Shown piece after piece: positions 35,966-44,940 of a DNA stretch of 64,000 nucleotides. Origin of the DNA: Acidobacteriota bacterium (GTDB taxonomy: Bacteria > Acidobacteriota > Blastocatellia > RBC074); contig JAFDVL010000045.1 of assembly GCA_018268995.1 (NCBI GenBank), forward strand, positions 1 to 64,000, in the 5' to 3' direction. Under the pieces are notes generated by a model. That model did not search any database. It was not told where the DNA came from and was given only the letters and a program-made list of their open reading frames with translations. How positions within the stretch are numbered: position 1 is the first letter of the stretch; each line of letters starts with the position of its first letter. Position numbers and translations under genes: made by a program.

Positions 35966-36754
35966 TTAAGCTTTGTGGATTTTCAAGCCTTGAGCGAGAA
36001 ATGGGGCTAAGGCTTTCTTGCTTGCTCCCTTGTCCGTGATCAAGAGATCAATTTCATTCAAGGGACAAATTAAGGTTGTGCCGGTCATGCCTAGTTTTCG
36101 ATGGTCAACCACGGCAACCTTATAACGGGCTTGTTTGAGCATCTGGCGGTGGATAGCTGCCTGATCAGGATAATTTGTGGTGAACCCGTGTTCAGGGTGG
36201 ATTCCATCTCCGCCCAAAAAGATTTTATCAACAAATAATTCACTGACACTTTGAATTGCTGCCGCTCCGACCAGCGCAAACCAATCAGCACTAAGAAAGC
36301 CGCCAGACATAAAAATCTTCAGGTCGCGGCGATGGCTTAATTCCATTGCAATATTGACCGCGTTGGTTACGACTGTGATGTTTTTGCGATGGCGAATGCT
36401 GCGAGCCACTTGTGTTGTCGTTGTCCCTGCGCCGATGCTCACGATTTCCCCATTGGCAATAATTTCAGCCGCGGCTAAGCCGATCCGGCGTTTTTCACCG
36501 ACACATTGTTGTTCCTGCTCACCGAAGGAAGACACGTGCCGAAATGGTTCGTAGAGTGAATGCTCGACCAGAATTGCCCCGCCATGCCTGCGTCGTAAAA
36601 GCCCCGCTTGTTCCAGCAATCGTAAATCACGGCGGATCGTCGAGGGGGAAACTTCAAAGACTTTGGCCATCTGCTCTACGCTGATGTCGCCATCTCGCAA
36701 CAACTCGCGCAGGATTCCTTGTGCTCGTTCTACATCAGGTTGATTCGGGTTCAT
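35966..36754 (-). CDS. DeoR-family transcriptional regulator
   Basis: A 262-residue repressor-type protein. The helix-turn-helix (ISVEQMAKVFEVSPSTIRRDL) lies at residues 24-45, with the RRRHGGA wing. The C-terminal half is the DeoR sensor domain with GAGTTTTQVARSI, VVTNAVNIAMEL, MSGGFLS and FLGGDGIH, which binds phosphosugars. A TTG directly before the ATG is an alternative start; GAGG lies upstream. It is convergent with the DapA-family gene and may respond to a phosphorylated breakdown intermediate. Its operator was not found. Confidence 0.87.
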   Translation of the reverse strand: MNPNQPDVERAQGILRELLRDGDISVEQMAKVFEVSPSTIRRDLRLLEQAGLLRRRHGGAILVEHSLYEPFRHVSSFGEQEQQCVGEKRRIGLAAAEIIANGEIVSIGAGTTTTQVARSIRHRKNITVVTNAVNIAMELSHRRDLKIFMSGGFLSADWFALVGAAAIQSVSELFVDKIFLGGDGIHPEHGFTTNYPDQAAIHRQMLKQARYKVAVVDHRKLGMTGTTLICPLNEIDLLITDKGASKKALAPFLAQGLKIHKA

Positions 36755-36913
36755 CAAATCCTCTTAACAGTCTTGGAAAGAAGTGAAGGCGCAAAATGTA
36801 TGCCCACTACCCACGGAGTGTAAAGGGGAAGGTCGAAGTTTCACTACAGCTGAGTCTTGGATATTGATTTGTGCGGCTACACTGTCCTGCGTTAACTGGA
36901 GGCCCGATTCAAC

Positions 36914-38281
36914 CTATTGAGGTTGGATCCCGGATGTTCCCGAAACAGGAGCAGCGTTTGGAGGTTTGATCGCGTTGTTGACTGCGCGATTATCCCATTG
37001 CAATTTGAGCGCCTGTCGGCGGCGCACCCCATTGGAGGGTTGGACAAACATCATCTCTCCGAATTCAACGCCACCAAATTGCCGACGGATTTTGTAGAAA
37101 TAGCTCAATCGTTCAGGCAAGCCCAGTTGACGGCGAATTTGATTGATGAAAGTTTCGCATTCACCCAGACCACCTTTTTCATCATCCGGCAAATCCCATA
37201 CGCCGTGGGCCAATTCGTGTAAGAAAACAAAGCCCGGATCGAAGGATTCGATTAATCGTGGGTCTCCACGCAACTGATCAAAATCGTGAAAGTCGAGTTG
37301 AATCTTATTCACCCTCATTGGTTTTTTCTCTGCGTTGGTAAAGCGTGCGTTCATAAAAGCACCGAAAACGACCAGGTCACTGCCTTCCAGACTTTCAATC
37401 TCGATGGCCTCGCGACTTTCGACTGCGGCACGCAGCAGCAATCGCGCTAAATCCGATCCGCCTTCGATCCTCTCGCCAAGGACTAAAATGCCTCGTTCAT
37501 CAAAGGACAGATCTCTGTAGCCACTGATTGAGCGCAATGAAGCCAGGAGCCGCTCTGACTCGGTGAATCTCAGGCTATTGTCGGCTGGACTATTCTTGAC
37601 CCCCGGCTCAAATCGTAAATCCAGCGGGTGCAAAATGTCTCGACGTTTGAGCGTTGGCGAGGAGAGTGTCCGCAGACGCGCTTCATCCATCAAAACCACT
37701 GCCGGGCGGATGACTCCTGTTTGGGGAAACACTACTGCTGCCGAAAATAGCTTCAAATTTTCAGGTACGCGCACTGTCCATTTATCCGAGAGGGCTTGTA
37801 TTAATTCTCCCAATCCCATTTCGGGCAGCAATTTTTCTGGCGATACTACTCGTCTTCGGGTTTTGCTATTTGCGGCATCGGTTGCGAGCGAAATCTGGGA
37901 TGAAGTGAAAAGTTCATCTCTGGCTACCCAGTAAGATTGAATCCAGTTGGCGGCTTTCCATTGCTCGCCTGCTTCCCGTGCAGCGCTTGGTGAAACAAAC
38001 TTTCCCGCTCTGACGCGAAAGATTTCTCCATGTCCTGGGGTTTCTATCATGGACACTTCGGCTTGCACTCCACGTTGAAGCAATTGGACTGCGATGCCTT
38101 CCGCTTCTTGTTGCGTGGGACAGGAAGCAATCTGGATCGTGAATCGCTTTGCCTGCGCGAACGAAGCCTCTGTCCATACGGACAGGCTTAGCAATACAGT
38201 GAATAGGAGGCTGGATAAAACTGGGCGAAGCTTATAAAACAATCCCAGCAACCGGGTAAGGCAAACCAGAATTAATTGCAT
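36914..38281 (-). CDS. SPOR-domain protein with C-terminal metallopeptidase-like motif
   Basis: A 455-residue exported protein. After a signal region ending near ASFAQA, residues 46-120 look like a SPOR domain (FTIQIASCPTQQEAEGIAVQL, GEIFRVRAGKF), which binds denuded peptidoglycan. The central part is unrecognised. Near the C-terminus FLHELAHGVWDLPD supplies a HExxH motif (His355, Glu356, His359) with a following Asp that could be the third zinc ligand. This suggests an envelope zinc protease targeted by SPOR, but the peptidase family is not identified. It stands alone between DeoR and amidase genes. Confidence 0.65.
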   Translation of the reverse strand: MQLILVCLTRLLGLFYKLRPVLSSLLFTVLLSLSVWTEASFAQAKRFTIQIASCPTQQEAEGIAVQLLQRGVQAEVSMIETPGHGEIFRVRAGKFVSPSAAREAGEQWKAANWIQSYWVARDELFTSSQISLATDAANSKTRRRVVSPEKLLPEMGLGELIQALSDKWTVRVPENLKLFSAAVVFPQTGVIRPAVVLMDEARLRTLSSPTLKRRDILHPLDLRFEPGVKNSPADNSLRFTESERLLASLRSISGYRDLSFDERGILVLGERIEGGSDLARLLLRAAVESREAIEIESLEGSDLVVFGAFMNARFTNAEKKPMRVNKIQLDFHDFDQLRGDPRLIESFDPGFVFLHELAHGVWDLPDDEKGGLGECETFINQIRRQLGLPERLSYFYKIRRQFGGVEFGEMMFVQPSNGVRRRQALKLQWDNRAVNNAIKPPNAAPVSGTSGIQPQ

Positions 38282-38387
38282 ATTGTGAGGTCAATAGGGG
38301 CTTGATGAAGGTTATTCAGCAAGAGCTATTGGATTATACCGATGCAATATGAAAGATCAACGAGTTTTTCCAGACTGACTAATGCAA

Positions 38388-38452
38388 AAGCCCGCACGCA
38401 GTCAGGGCGTCATCACATGCTCTAGTAGGCCGCCCTTACTGCGTGCGGGCTT
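38388..38452 (-). terminator. Long hairpin terminator downstream of the amidase gene
   Basis: A perfect 15-bp outer stem (38388-38402 with 38438-38452) surrounds a smaller GGGCG/CGCCC stem. Read on the minus strand it ends in TTTT, directly after the amidase stop codon. Confidence 0.7.
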
Positions 38453-38472
38453 CTGCACTCTGCCTTTTCGCC

Positions 38473-40638
38473 TTACTTGAATGTGATCACAACGCTGTTT
38501 GTGCTGCGGCCCTCGATCTTGAGGTTTAGTTCTACTTGTCCCTGCCCGATGAGGTTTGGTGTGAGGTGAAGGTTGACTTGATCCAATCCGAAAAACTCTT
38601 TTTGCTCTCCGGCATACAAGACCTCTACTATTGTGTTTCCGATCTGTGCGGTTACGGCAGCCGCAGGATCGCGCAAGCGAATCCCCGTGCCATAAAGCAG
38701 GAGGAAGTATTCGTCTTTTGGATTGCTCAAGTCGAGTGGCCGAGGGAAATATAGTTTCTGTGTGTCGTCAAAATACGCAACCGATTCAAAACTATCTGTC
38801 CCATTGCTTGAGCGGCGTTGTAATTGAGCGGCGGCCACGCCTTGTCCACTGGCATTCGCAGAAAAAAGCCCTGGTGCGATTCGAGCCAGCGTGATCGTTC
38901 CCATTCCTGTAATCTCGTTCTTATTCAGAATTGTGATCGTTGCAAGTCCAGGCGAGAGTCCTGCCGGAACCAGGTAGTTGATTTGCGTCGGAGAAACATA
39001 GAACAAAGGCGCGAGAAGTTCATGATTCAAGGAATCTTTCACCTTGACTGAAACATCCGCCAAGGTCGTAGGTAAAGGAGAAGTCTCAGCCGCCTTTGTG
39101 CTTGTGGTTAAGTTAATACCAAATGCAGAAACGATACTTTCAATGGCTACCGTAGCTGCTTTGGTATAAGAGGCTGCCGAAACCGATTCCGCCTTACCCG
39201 TCACCGTCAACATTAAATCTAACGAACGTTTGGTTGACCCATTAGCAAGTACATTTATCGCATAAATTCCCGATGCAATCGTGTCAGGAATTGTAAGTGA
39301 GAGTTGTGTGGAGTTACCCGCTTGGATACTGGTTGAAGGGAAGACCGCAGTTATTCCATTGGGGAGATTGCGTACACTCAAATTGATTGCCTGAGAATTT
39401 CCTGAAAGGATATTGCTCGTGATCGGAAAACTTATGCTACTCCCTTTGGCAACAACCTGGTTTGGCGTAGTTGTCGTAAGAGAAAAGTCATTTACTGGAT
39501 TTACTACGCTACTTACTTCTGTGCGAATTCCGGGAAGCATCGGATAAAACATCTCTCCGGGGCATTCAGTAGTCGTACAGCTTCGTGCCAGGCCATTGCC
39601 ATCTCGATGGCCAGAAATATTCAGGAGAGATTGTTGCATTCCGGCGTGATAAGACGCCAACAGCGGATCAATCTCGCGTTGATCTGCTTTCCAGCTCAGG
39701 AGTTCTTTTAAGCTCGCAAGTGCTGCATCCGTGGGCTTCACGGACGTGAACGTACCCAGTAGCGCGACGCCCATTGTGCCGCTATTTTGACAGCTGAAAT
39801 GTGCGCCGGTCACATTATCTCCACCAGCGCGCCCCTCGTAGACAACGCCGTTTGGGTCAATTAAATAATTGTACCCAATGTCGCTCCAGCCATTGGTGAA
39901 GATGTGGAAGTTCCAGATTGAGCGCACTACGGCTGCCCAGTCAGTTGCAGTGTTTGCATTGGCAGTGTGATGCACAATTAAATGCGTGACGGCTGTATAA
40001 CCTGGCGTGCCTCTGGGGTTTCCTTGTCCATCTGGGCATCCCCATTCTGTTCGTGTCATAACAACGGGTTTGGGATACTTGGCTTTACTACTTTCCGGCG
40101 AAACTCTATTTAGATTCGGGACAGGTCTATACTGATCCTGCTGTGAGGGTAGTGTATCTCCAGGACTGATAAAACTTATCTTGAAAGCATTAACATTAAC
40201 CTCTGCATAATTATTTGTACTTTGCTTAGATACCTTGAACTGTATATGTTTCGTTGCTTTGCTTAGTATGAGCAGAGAACTATCAACTCCACTTCCGCTT
40301 GGTGCCACATCCCGATCAATGATGGTTTCAATCCATTCACTCCAGCCTGTGTTTTCACTTGTGCGATAGCTGATAGTTGCTTGCTCTGAGATTCCTTCAA
40401 TCCGAATAGCGACCGCTAGAAATGGCGATGGGTTTTCTAATGGAACAGGGATTTCTTGTGTAATTAAGCTGATGGATTGATCTTGTTCCTGCGTCAAAGA
40501 TACTTGTGTAGACAGGTCAATGTTTAAGTCCTGGTGTCTTACCTGAGGAACTTGGCTAATTACGTTTTTGGTTTCTGAAGGAAAAGAAAAGGTACTAAAA
40601 AAGAGTAAGGAGATGGCAAAAATTATGATCCGAGGCAT
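38473..40638 (-). CDS. PGRP/N-acetylmuramoyl-L-alanine amidase with TIGR03437-like tail
   Basis: A 721-residue secreted protein. A Sec signal is followed by a beta-rich region of about 170 residues and then an amidase_2/PGRP domain (about residues 190-370): MTRTEWGCPDG, HLIVHHTAN with the first zinc His, ISGHRDGNG with the second His, and TTECPGE with Cys, the classical third ligand. A linker domain and a C-terminal Acidobacteriota-type TIGR03437 region (FGINL, YVSPTQINYLVPAGL, IAPGLFSANASGQGVAAA) follow. It cleaves peptidoglycan stem peptides or binds them. The TIGR03437 tail is the strongest single taxonomic marker in the window. Confidence 0.87.
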   Translation of the reverse strand: MPRIIIFAISLLFFSTFSFPSETKNVISQVPQVRHQDLNIDLSTQVSLTQEQDQSISLITQEIPVPLENPSPFLAVAIRIEGISEQATISYRTSENTGWSEWIETIIDRDVAPSGSGVDSSLLILSKATKHIQFKVSKQSTNNYAEVNVNAFKISFISPGDTLPSQQDQYRPVPNLNRVSPESSKAKYPKPVVMTRTEWGCPDGQGNPRGTPGYTAVTHLIVHHTANANTATDWAAVVRSIWNFHIFTNGWSDIGYNYLIDPNGVVYEGRAGGDNVTGAHFSCQNSGTMGVALLGTFTSVKPTDAALASLKELLSWKADQREIDPLLASYHAGMQQSLLNISGHRDGNGLARSCTTTECPGEMFYPMLPGIRTEVSSVVNPVNDFSLTTTTPNQVVAKGSSISFPITSNILSGNSQAINLSVRNLPNGITAVFPSTSIQAGNSTQLSLTIPDTIASGIYAINVLANGSTKRSLDLMLTVTGKAESVSAASYTKAATVAIESIVSAFGINLTTSTKAAETSPLPTTLADVSVKVKDSLNHELLAPLFYVSPTQINYLVPAGLSPGLATITILNKNEITGMGTITLARIAPGLFSANASGQGVAAAQLQRRSSNGTDSFESVAYFDDTQKLYFPRPLDLSNPKDEYFLLLYGTGIRLRDPAAAVTAQIGNTIVEVLYAGEQKEFFGLDQVNLHLTPNLIGQGQVELNLKIEGRSTNSVVITFK

Positions 40639-40709
40639 AGATCGCTCTTAAGGTATGTTGGGGAGCGAGAAGTAGGAAGAGAGGTGAATCGGACGCTGTT
40701 AGTAAGGCA

Positions 40710-40739
40710 GGGAAGCAGCGGCTTATCACCCTGCTTCCC
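40710..40739 (-). terminator. Hairpin after the enolase gene
   Basis: A 9-bp stem (GGGAAGCAG at 40710-40718 with CTGCTTCCC at 40731-40739) lies 9 bases past the enolase stop on the minus strand. The T tract is poor, so termination may be inefficient. Confidence 0.5.
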
Positions 40740-40747
40740 CACACCGA

Positions 40748-42079
40748 TTACCGCCGTGCGCGGTTTACTTTGACCGGAAAGTTCAGTTCTTTCAGTTCCA
40801 ATTGATAAAAGGCTGCAAATCCCGGATAACGTGCTGCCGCTCCGAGCTCTTCTTCAATTCGCAACAACTGATTATATTTTGCAATACGATCTGTCCGCGA
40901 GAGCGACCCTGTTTTGATCTGCCCGCAATTTGTTGCGACGGCTAAATCGGCAATGAATGGGTCTTCGGTTTCACCCGAACGATGCGAGGCAATCGCTGTG
41001 TAATTATTGGTTTTCGCCAACTCAATGGCATCCAGCGTTTCGGTGAGCGTTCCGATTTGATTAACTTTGATCAGAATCGAATTCGCTACGATTTCCTCAA
41101 TCCCGCGTTCCAGATAGCGGACGTTGGTGACAAACAAGTCATCGCCGACTAATTGCACTGTATCGCCTAACTCTGCGGTAATTGCCGCCCAACCAGCCCA
41201 ATCATTTTCGGCTAAGCCATCTTCAATGGAAATAATCGGATACTGCTTACACCAGTTGACCCAGTACTGCACCATTTCTTCTGATGAGAGAACCCGTTGG
41301 TCAGATTTTTTGAAGATATACTGACCCTCTTTATGGAATTCGGACGATGCAGGGTCAAGCGCAATTGCAATTTGCTCGCCTGGCGTGTAGCCCGCTCCAC
41401 TGATTGCCTCAAGGATGACCTCAATCGCTTCCTCATTCGATTTCAAACTCGGCGCAAAACCACCTTCGTCGCCGACAGCCGTCTGATAGCCACGCTTTTT
41501 CAGCACGCCTTTGAGGGTGTGGAATACTTCTGCCCCCCAACGGAGGGCTTCAGAAAATGTCGGAGCACCTGCTGGAACGATCATGAATTCCTGAAAATCC
41601 ACATTGTTATCTGCGTGGGCACCGCCGTTAATGATATTCATCATTGGGACGGGCAATGTTCGAGCATTGACGCCGCCGAGATAACGATACAGCGGAGTTT
41701 CCAACTCGGTCGCGGCGGCACGTGCAGTTGCCATTGAGACAGCAAGCATCGCATTGGCACCGATTTTGGATTTGTTTGGTGTATCGTCCAGTTCGATCAT
41801 TGCCTGATCAATAGCTGCCTGTTCATAAACTTCCATTCCGACCAGCGCTTGATCTAATTGCTTATTGACGTGCTCGACCGCCAACTTAACGCCTTTTCCC
41901 AGATAACGAACCTTGTCGCCGTCCCGCAATTCGACGGCTTCATTTTCACCTGTCGAAGCTCCTGATGGGACTGCGGCGCGTCCCCAGGCTCCAGATTCAA
42001 GAAATACTTCAGCTTCTACTGTAGGGTTACCACGCGAATCAAGAATTTCGCGCGCGTGAACTTGTTCAATCGCACTCAT
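40748..42079 (-). CDS. eno: Enolase
   Basis: A 443-residue phosphopyruvate hydratase that interconverts 2-phosphoglycerate and phosphoenolpyruvate in glycolysis. Full-length hallmarks are present: AREILDSRGNPTVEAEV at the N-terminus, the GASTGENEAVELRDGD loop, INGGAHADNNVDFQEFMI, SIEDGLAENDW, VGDDLFVTN, ILIKVNQIGTLTETL and ASHRSGETED. Catalytic Lys and Glu positions are intact. AGAAAGGT precedes the ATG. The gene has its own hairpins on both sides, so it is probably monocistronic. Confidence 0.98.
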   Translation of the reverse strand: MSAIEQVHAREILDSRGNPTVEAEVFLESGAWGRAAVPSGASTGENEAVELRDGDKVRYLGKGVKLAVEHVNKQLDQALVGMEVYEQAAIDQAMIELDDTPNKSKIGANAMLAVSMATARAAATELETPLYRYLGGVNARTLPVPMMNIINGGAHADNNVDFQEFMIVPAGAPTFSEALRWGAEVFHTLKGVLKKRGYQTAVGDEGGFAPSLKSNEEAIEVILEAISGAGYTPGEQIAIALDPASSEFHKEGQYIFKKSDQRVLSSEEMVQYWVNWCKQYPIISIEDGLAENDWAGWAAITAELGDTVQLVGDDLFVTNVRYLERGIEEIVANSILIKVNQIGTLTETLDAIELAKTNNYTAIASHRSGETEDPFIADLAVATNCGQIKTGSLSRTDRIAKYNQLLRIEEELGAAARYPGFAAFYQLELKELNFPVKVNRARR

Positions 42080-42177
42080 GCATTATTACCTTTCTGTAAA
42101 TGACTAGCTTGCAAATTAAGCTCGGTATCTTAACGCGGCAGGCAGGATTATCAAAGGGGTCTACGGGCAGAATAGGA

Positions 42178-42222
42178 AGAGCCACTGACAACATACTTGA
42201 CTGTGCATCGGTCAGTGGCTCT
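42178..42222 (-). terminator. Hairpin after the DUF2911 gene
   Basis: A perfect 12-bp stem (42178-42189 with 42211-42222, arms AGAGCCACTGAC and GTCAGTGGCTCT) lies just past the DUF2911 stop on the minus strand, followed by a mixed T-rich stretch. Confidence 0.65.
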
Positions 42223-42233
42223 GATGGGCTGAT

Positions 42234-42770
42234 TTATTTGACTTTAAAATCAACTGACGCCTTGGTCATTTCCCATTCAAGGCTCAGTGTGCCGCCATTT
42301 TGGGCACCTGTCAGTGAAATGGTGAATTGCTCAACAGCTGCACTGGTCTTGGCAACTTTCATATCCACGCGACCAAGTTCTTCACTTTCGTATTTATAAG
42401 GAATACCCCATTGTCCCGTGTGTTTGTTGATAATCAACTTCCATCCACTTTCGGACGGGAGGGTAAACAAGGTGTAGGTTCCTTTGGGCACCAGCAGTTT
42501 TCCGATCATCAAATCAGCCTCAGTCGTTAAATGCGTGGCTTTATTGGCTCCGGTGCGCCAAACCTGATCGTAGGGAACCAGGCCGCCCATGATCTTTCTG
42601 CCTTTGACAGAAGGGCGACCGTAATCAATGGAAATTTTCTTGCCAGCAACTGTGACCTCGGCTGCACCGCGTGGGCTGGCTGGATTTTGTTGCGCCTGAA
42701 TGGACGTCGTGCTTAAAAAAATCAGCATCATCGTGGACAGGGCAGTCATAAAATAGTGGATGCGTTTCAT
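42234..42770 (-). CDS. DUF2911 secreted protein
   Basis: A 178-residue protein with a Sec signal ending near SIQAQ. DUF2911 features are visible: ISIDYGRPSVKGRKIMGGLVPYDQVWRTGANKATHL, LLVPKGTYTLFTLP and WKLIINKHTGQWG. The family is common in Bacteroidota and Acidobacteriota and its function is unknown. The start at 42770 has a GAGGAG box; a longer frame from 42992 would overlap the end of the NrdD-like gene and is rejected. Confidence 0.87.
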   Translation of the reverse strand: MKRIHYFMTALSTMMLIFLSTTSIQAQQNPASPRGAAEVTVAGKKISIDYGRPSVKGRKIMGGLVPYDQVWRTGANKATHLTTEADLMIGKLLVPKGTYTLFTLPSESGWKLIINKHTGQWGIPYKYESEELGRVDMKVAKTSAAVEQFTISLTGAQNGGTLSLEWEMTKASVDFKVK

Positions 42771-42876
42771 TTCAAATGCTCCTCGTGAATCATTGTTGAC
42801 AGTATTCACAGCGTCACAAAAAAGGGAGTTGTGCGTGTGATTAGATCGGTTTTGAAGATTTGAGTAAGGCGATAGT

Positions 42877-44940
42877 CTACGGTAGTTGTTCGCGTTTTCG
42901 CAACTTGAACTCCGCCACTTTCCAAGGGGGCCACGTTGAGAGACGACTGTAGCTTGTCGTCGTGAGCGCCAGCACATCCATCTTTGTTCCATTGCACTCT
43001 GGGCATGCCGTTTCGATGCCTCGCGTCAGCGCATGACACGTCAGGCAGAGCGTGAAATCAGGTGCGAAGGTTAAGGCTGAATGGTTGGTTTGATAAAAAG
43101 CTCTTGATATTAAAACCGCAACCTGCTCTGGCTTGAGCATTTCTTCCATTCTCCAGATTGCTGATGCAGAGCCGATGATTGCGCCTTGTTCCAGGAGACC
43201 CTCGATGCGCAACTTTTCTAAGGTTCCGACTCTGCTCAATGTAGAGAGTTTGGCCGCGTTCGTGTAATGAATTTCTGCGACGTCTCCATTCATCGCCAAG
43301 CCAAATTGTTCGTGATCGAGTTTGGCCAGGCGATGCGGAGCAGTCAAATCGTGTGATTGAGAGAGTATAAATCGCGCCTTGTGTTTGGCTGAAAGTCGCT
43401 CTGCTTCCGCCTTCAGATGGGCAATCACATGCGAGGCAAATTCTTGTGCCTCGGTAGATTCACCCAATGCTGCGCCGACAATGGTTTGGGCCAACTCAGA
43501 TAGTCCAATTGGACATATCGAATGTGCTGTCCAGTTCAGGCGCAAAAATGGCTCATTGTCAGGGCGCATCGCCAACATGGCCAGCACACCTGCTTCGCCG
43601 CGCGCCAGCAGTTTTTCCAGGAAGACGCGCTTTTCAAGCGAGGCCTGCGCGGCTAATTCTAATAATTCCGTAAGAAGCTCGAATATTTTGATCCGGTCGG
43701 TCTCCGCCTTGTACCCAATTCGTGGCAGGTTGAGGGCGACAGAGGAAAATACAGATGCGCGCCATTGCCAGCTTTCTTTAGCGCGTGACAGGACAATCGG
43801 GTCCATGCCATACCGATTGGTGAATGTCGTTAAGGCTTCGTCTATTTCAGGGGAACGATCAAAGGCAAAGGTTACGCCTCCGCGTTCGATAGCCACGCGG
43901 CTGGCGAGATCCAAAAAGCTGCGATAGCCTGGGTTGTCAACAAAGCGGCTGGTGACATGAAGAATTGGGCGAGGCCCAACCAGCGGCAAACCTTGCCCAT
44001 CACCTTCCAAATAAACTTCAAACAATGCGTTCAGAAAATCACGCGCGACTTCTCCAAATTCTCCATAGGTCTCTTGCAATTGCTCGCCACCTGCACCAAT
44101 CGCCGGCTTATCGCGTAGGTAGTTGGGAGCATCCCAATCAAGATGCAAATCACAACGCAGCGGCTGCCCTCCGCGCGCGACGGCGGGCGTTGACAGATCG
44201 AATAATAAAGCCTGCGCAACTTGTTTTTTTTCTTCGTGAGAAAGCCCTGCCAATAAGGGAGCAAATGCAAAGTTCACCGAATCCCAGGCAATTGCCTCAC
44301 TAAAATAGCCATGCAGCGATGCTGTATATTTGACCAGGTGCGATGCCAATACTTCTGGCCGTCGTGCTGGACGTGAACCAGAAAAACCTCCCGGCAAACG
44401 GATTCCGTGCCGTTTGATGAAATCAATTGATCCGATCATCCTTGTGAGTCGGTCAATTTGGCCAAGATTCTCAATATGCAGATCGCCGCATAAATGCGCA
44501 TTGGCAACTCGTTCGGAAAACACGGCCCGCATTGCGTATTCTCGTTTGATTGCTTCGGCCAATGCGAAACTTGTGCCTTCAGGGCCAAGGGCGGCTTTCA
44601 GGTCTGGGGCCGAACCTTGGATGATTTGATCGGCATCAAACATCGGAACGCCCAATCTGGAATGCCAACGATGCGCCGAGATTAAGCCACGTTCCAACAA
44701 CTTGGCATCCACCAGACCGCGAATGAGCGGGGCAGTTAAGGCTTGAATATTCAGGCGCTGAATTTGAGCTTTGACATCCAGGCTGATTTGCTGGGCAACA
44801 TCTGGCGCAAGTTTCGATTCGCGCACCAGTGCATCTGCGATGCGTTGCACATCAAATTGTGCCAGGTTCTCATCGGAGCGCCTCACCAGCAATTCGGCTT
44901 CGGTAAGCTCTGGATCAATAGAAAAATTAGTTTGGGGCAT
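42877..44940 (-). CDS. Degenerate anaerobic ribonucleotide reductase (NrdD)-like protein
   Basis: A 687-residue protein with a recognisable class III NrdD layout: N-terminal ATP cone (VRRSDENLAQFDVQRIADAL), LNLPRIGYKAE in the core, CPIGLSELAQTIVG, RLAKLDHEQF, and a C-terminal zinc knuckle (CLTCH and CPEC). Two catalytic features are missing. The CCRL-type cysteines expected ahead of the LNLPRIGY strand are absent, and after the zinc knuckle the stretch LALTTTSYSRLSTW has no glycine where RxTGY carries the radical Gly. No nrdG activase is nearby. The gene overlaps the end of thiD by 14 bases. It may be a pseudoenzyme or regulator; alignment was by eye. Confidence 0.72.
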   Translation of the reverse strand: MPQTNFSIDPELTEAELLVRRSDENLAQFDVQRIADALVRESKLAPDVAQQISLDVKAQIQRLNIQALTAPLIRGLVDAKLLERGLISAHRWHSRLGVPMFDADQIIQGSAPDLKAALGPEGTSFALAEAIKREYAMRAVFSERVANAHLCGDLHIENLGQIDRLTRMIGSIDFIKRHGIRLPGGFSGSRPARRPEVLASHLVKYTASLHGYFSEAIAWDSVNFAFAPLLAGLSHEEKKQVAQALLFDLSTPAVARGGQPLRCDLHLDWDAPNYLRDKPAIGAGGEQLQETYGEFGEVARDFLNALFEVYLEGDGQGLPLVGPRPILHVTSRFVDNPGYRSFLDLASRVAIERGGVTFAFDRSPEIDEALTTFTNRYGMDPIVLSRAKESWQWRASVFSSVALNLPRIGYKAETDRIKIFELLTELLELAAQASLEKRVFLEKLLARGEAGVLAMLAMRPDNEPFLRLNWTAHSICPIGLSELAQTIVGAALGESTEAQEFASHVIAHLKAEAERLSAKHKARFILSQSHDLTAPHRLAKLDHEQFGLAMNGDVAEIHYTNAAKLSTLSRVGTLEKLRIEGLLEQGAIIGSASAIWRMEEMLKPEQVAVLISRAFYQTNHSALTFAPDFTLCLTCHALTRGIETACPECNGTKMDVLALTTTSYSRLSTWPPWKVAEFKLRKREQLP

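Noticed and set aside
42771..42992. N-terminal extension of the DUF2911 protein
   Set aside because: It overlaps the end of the NrdD-like gene in another frame and lacks a signal peptide; 42770 has a strong ribosome binding site and signal sequence.
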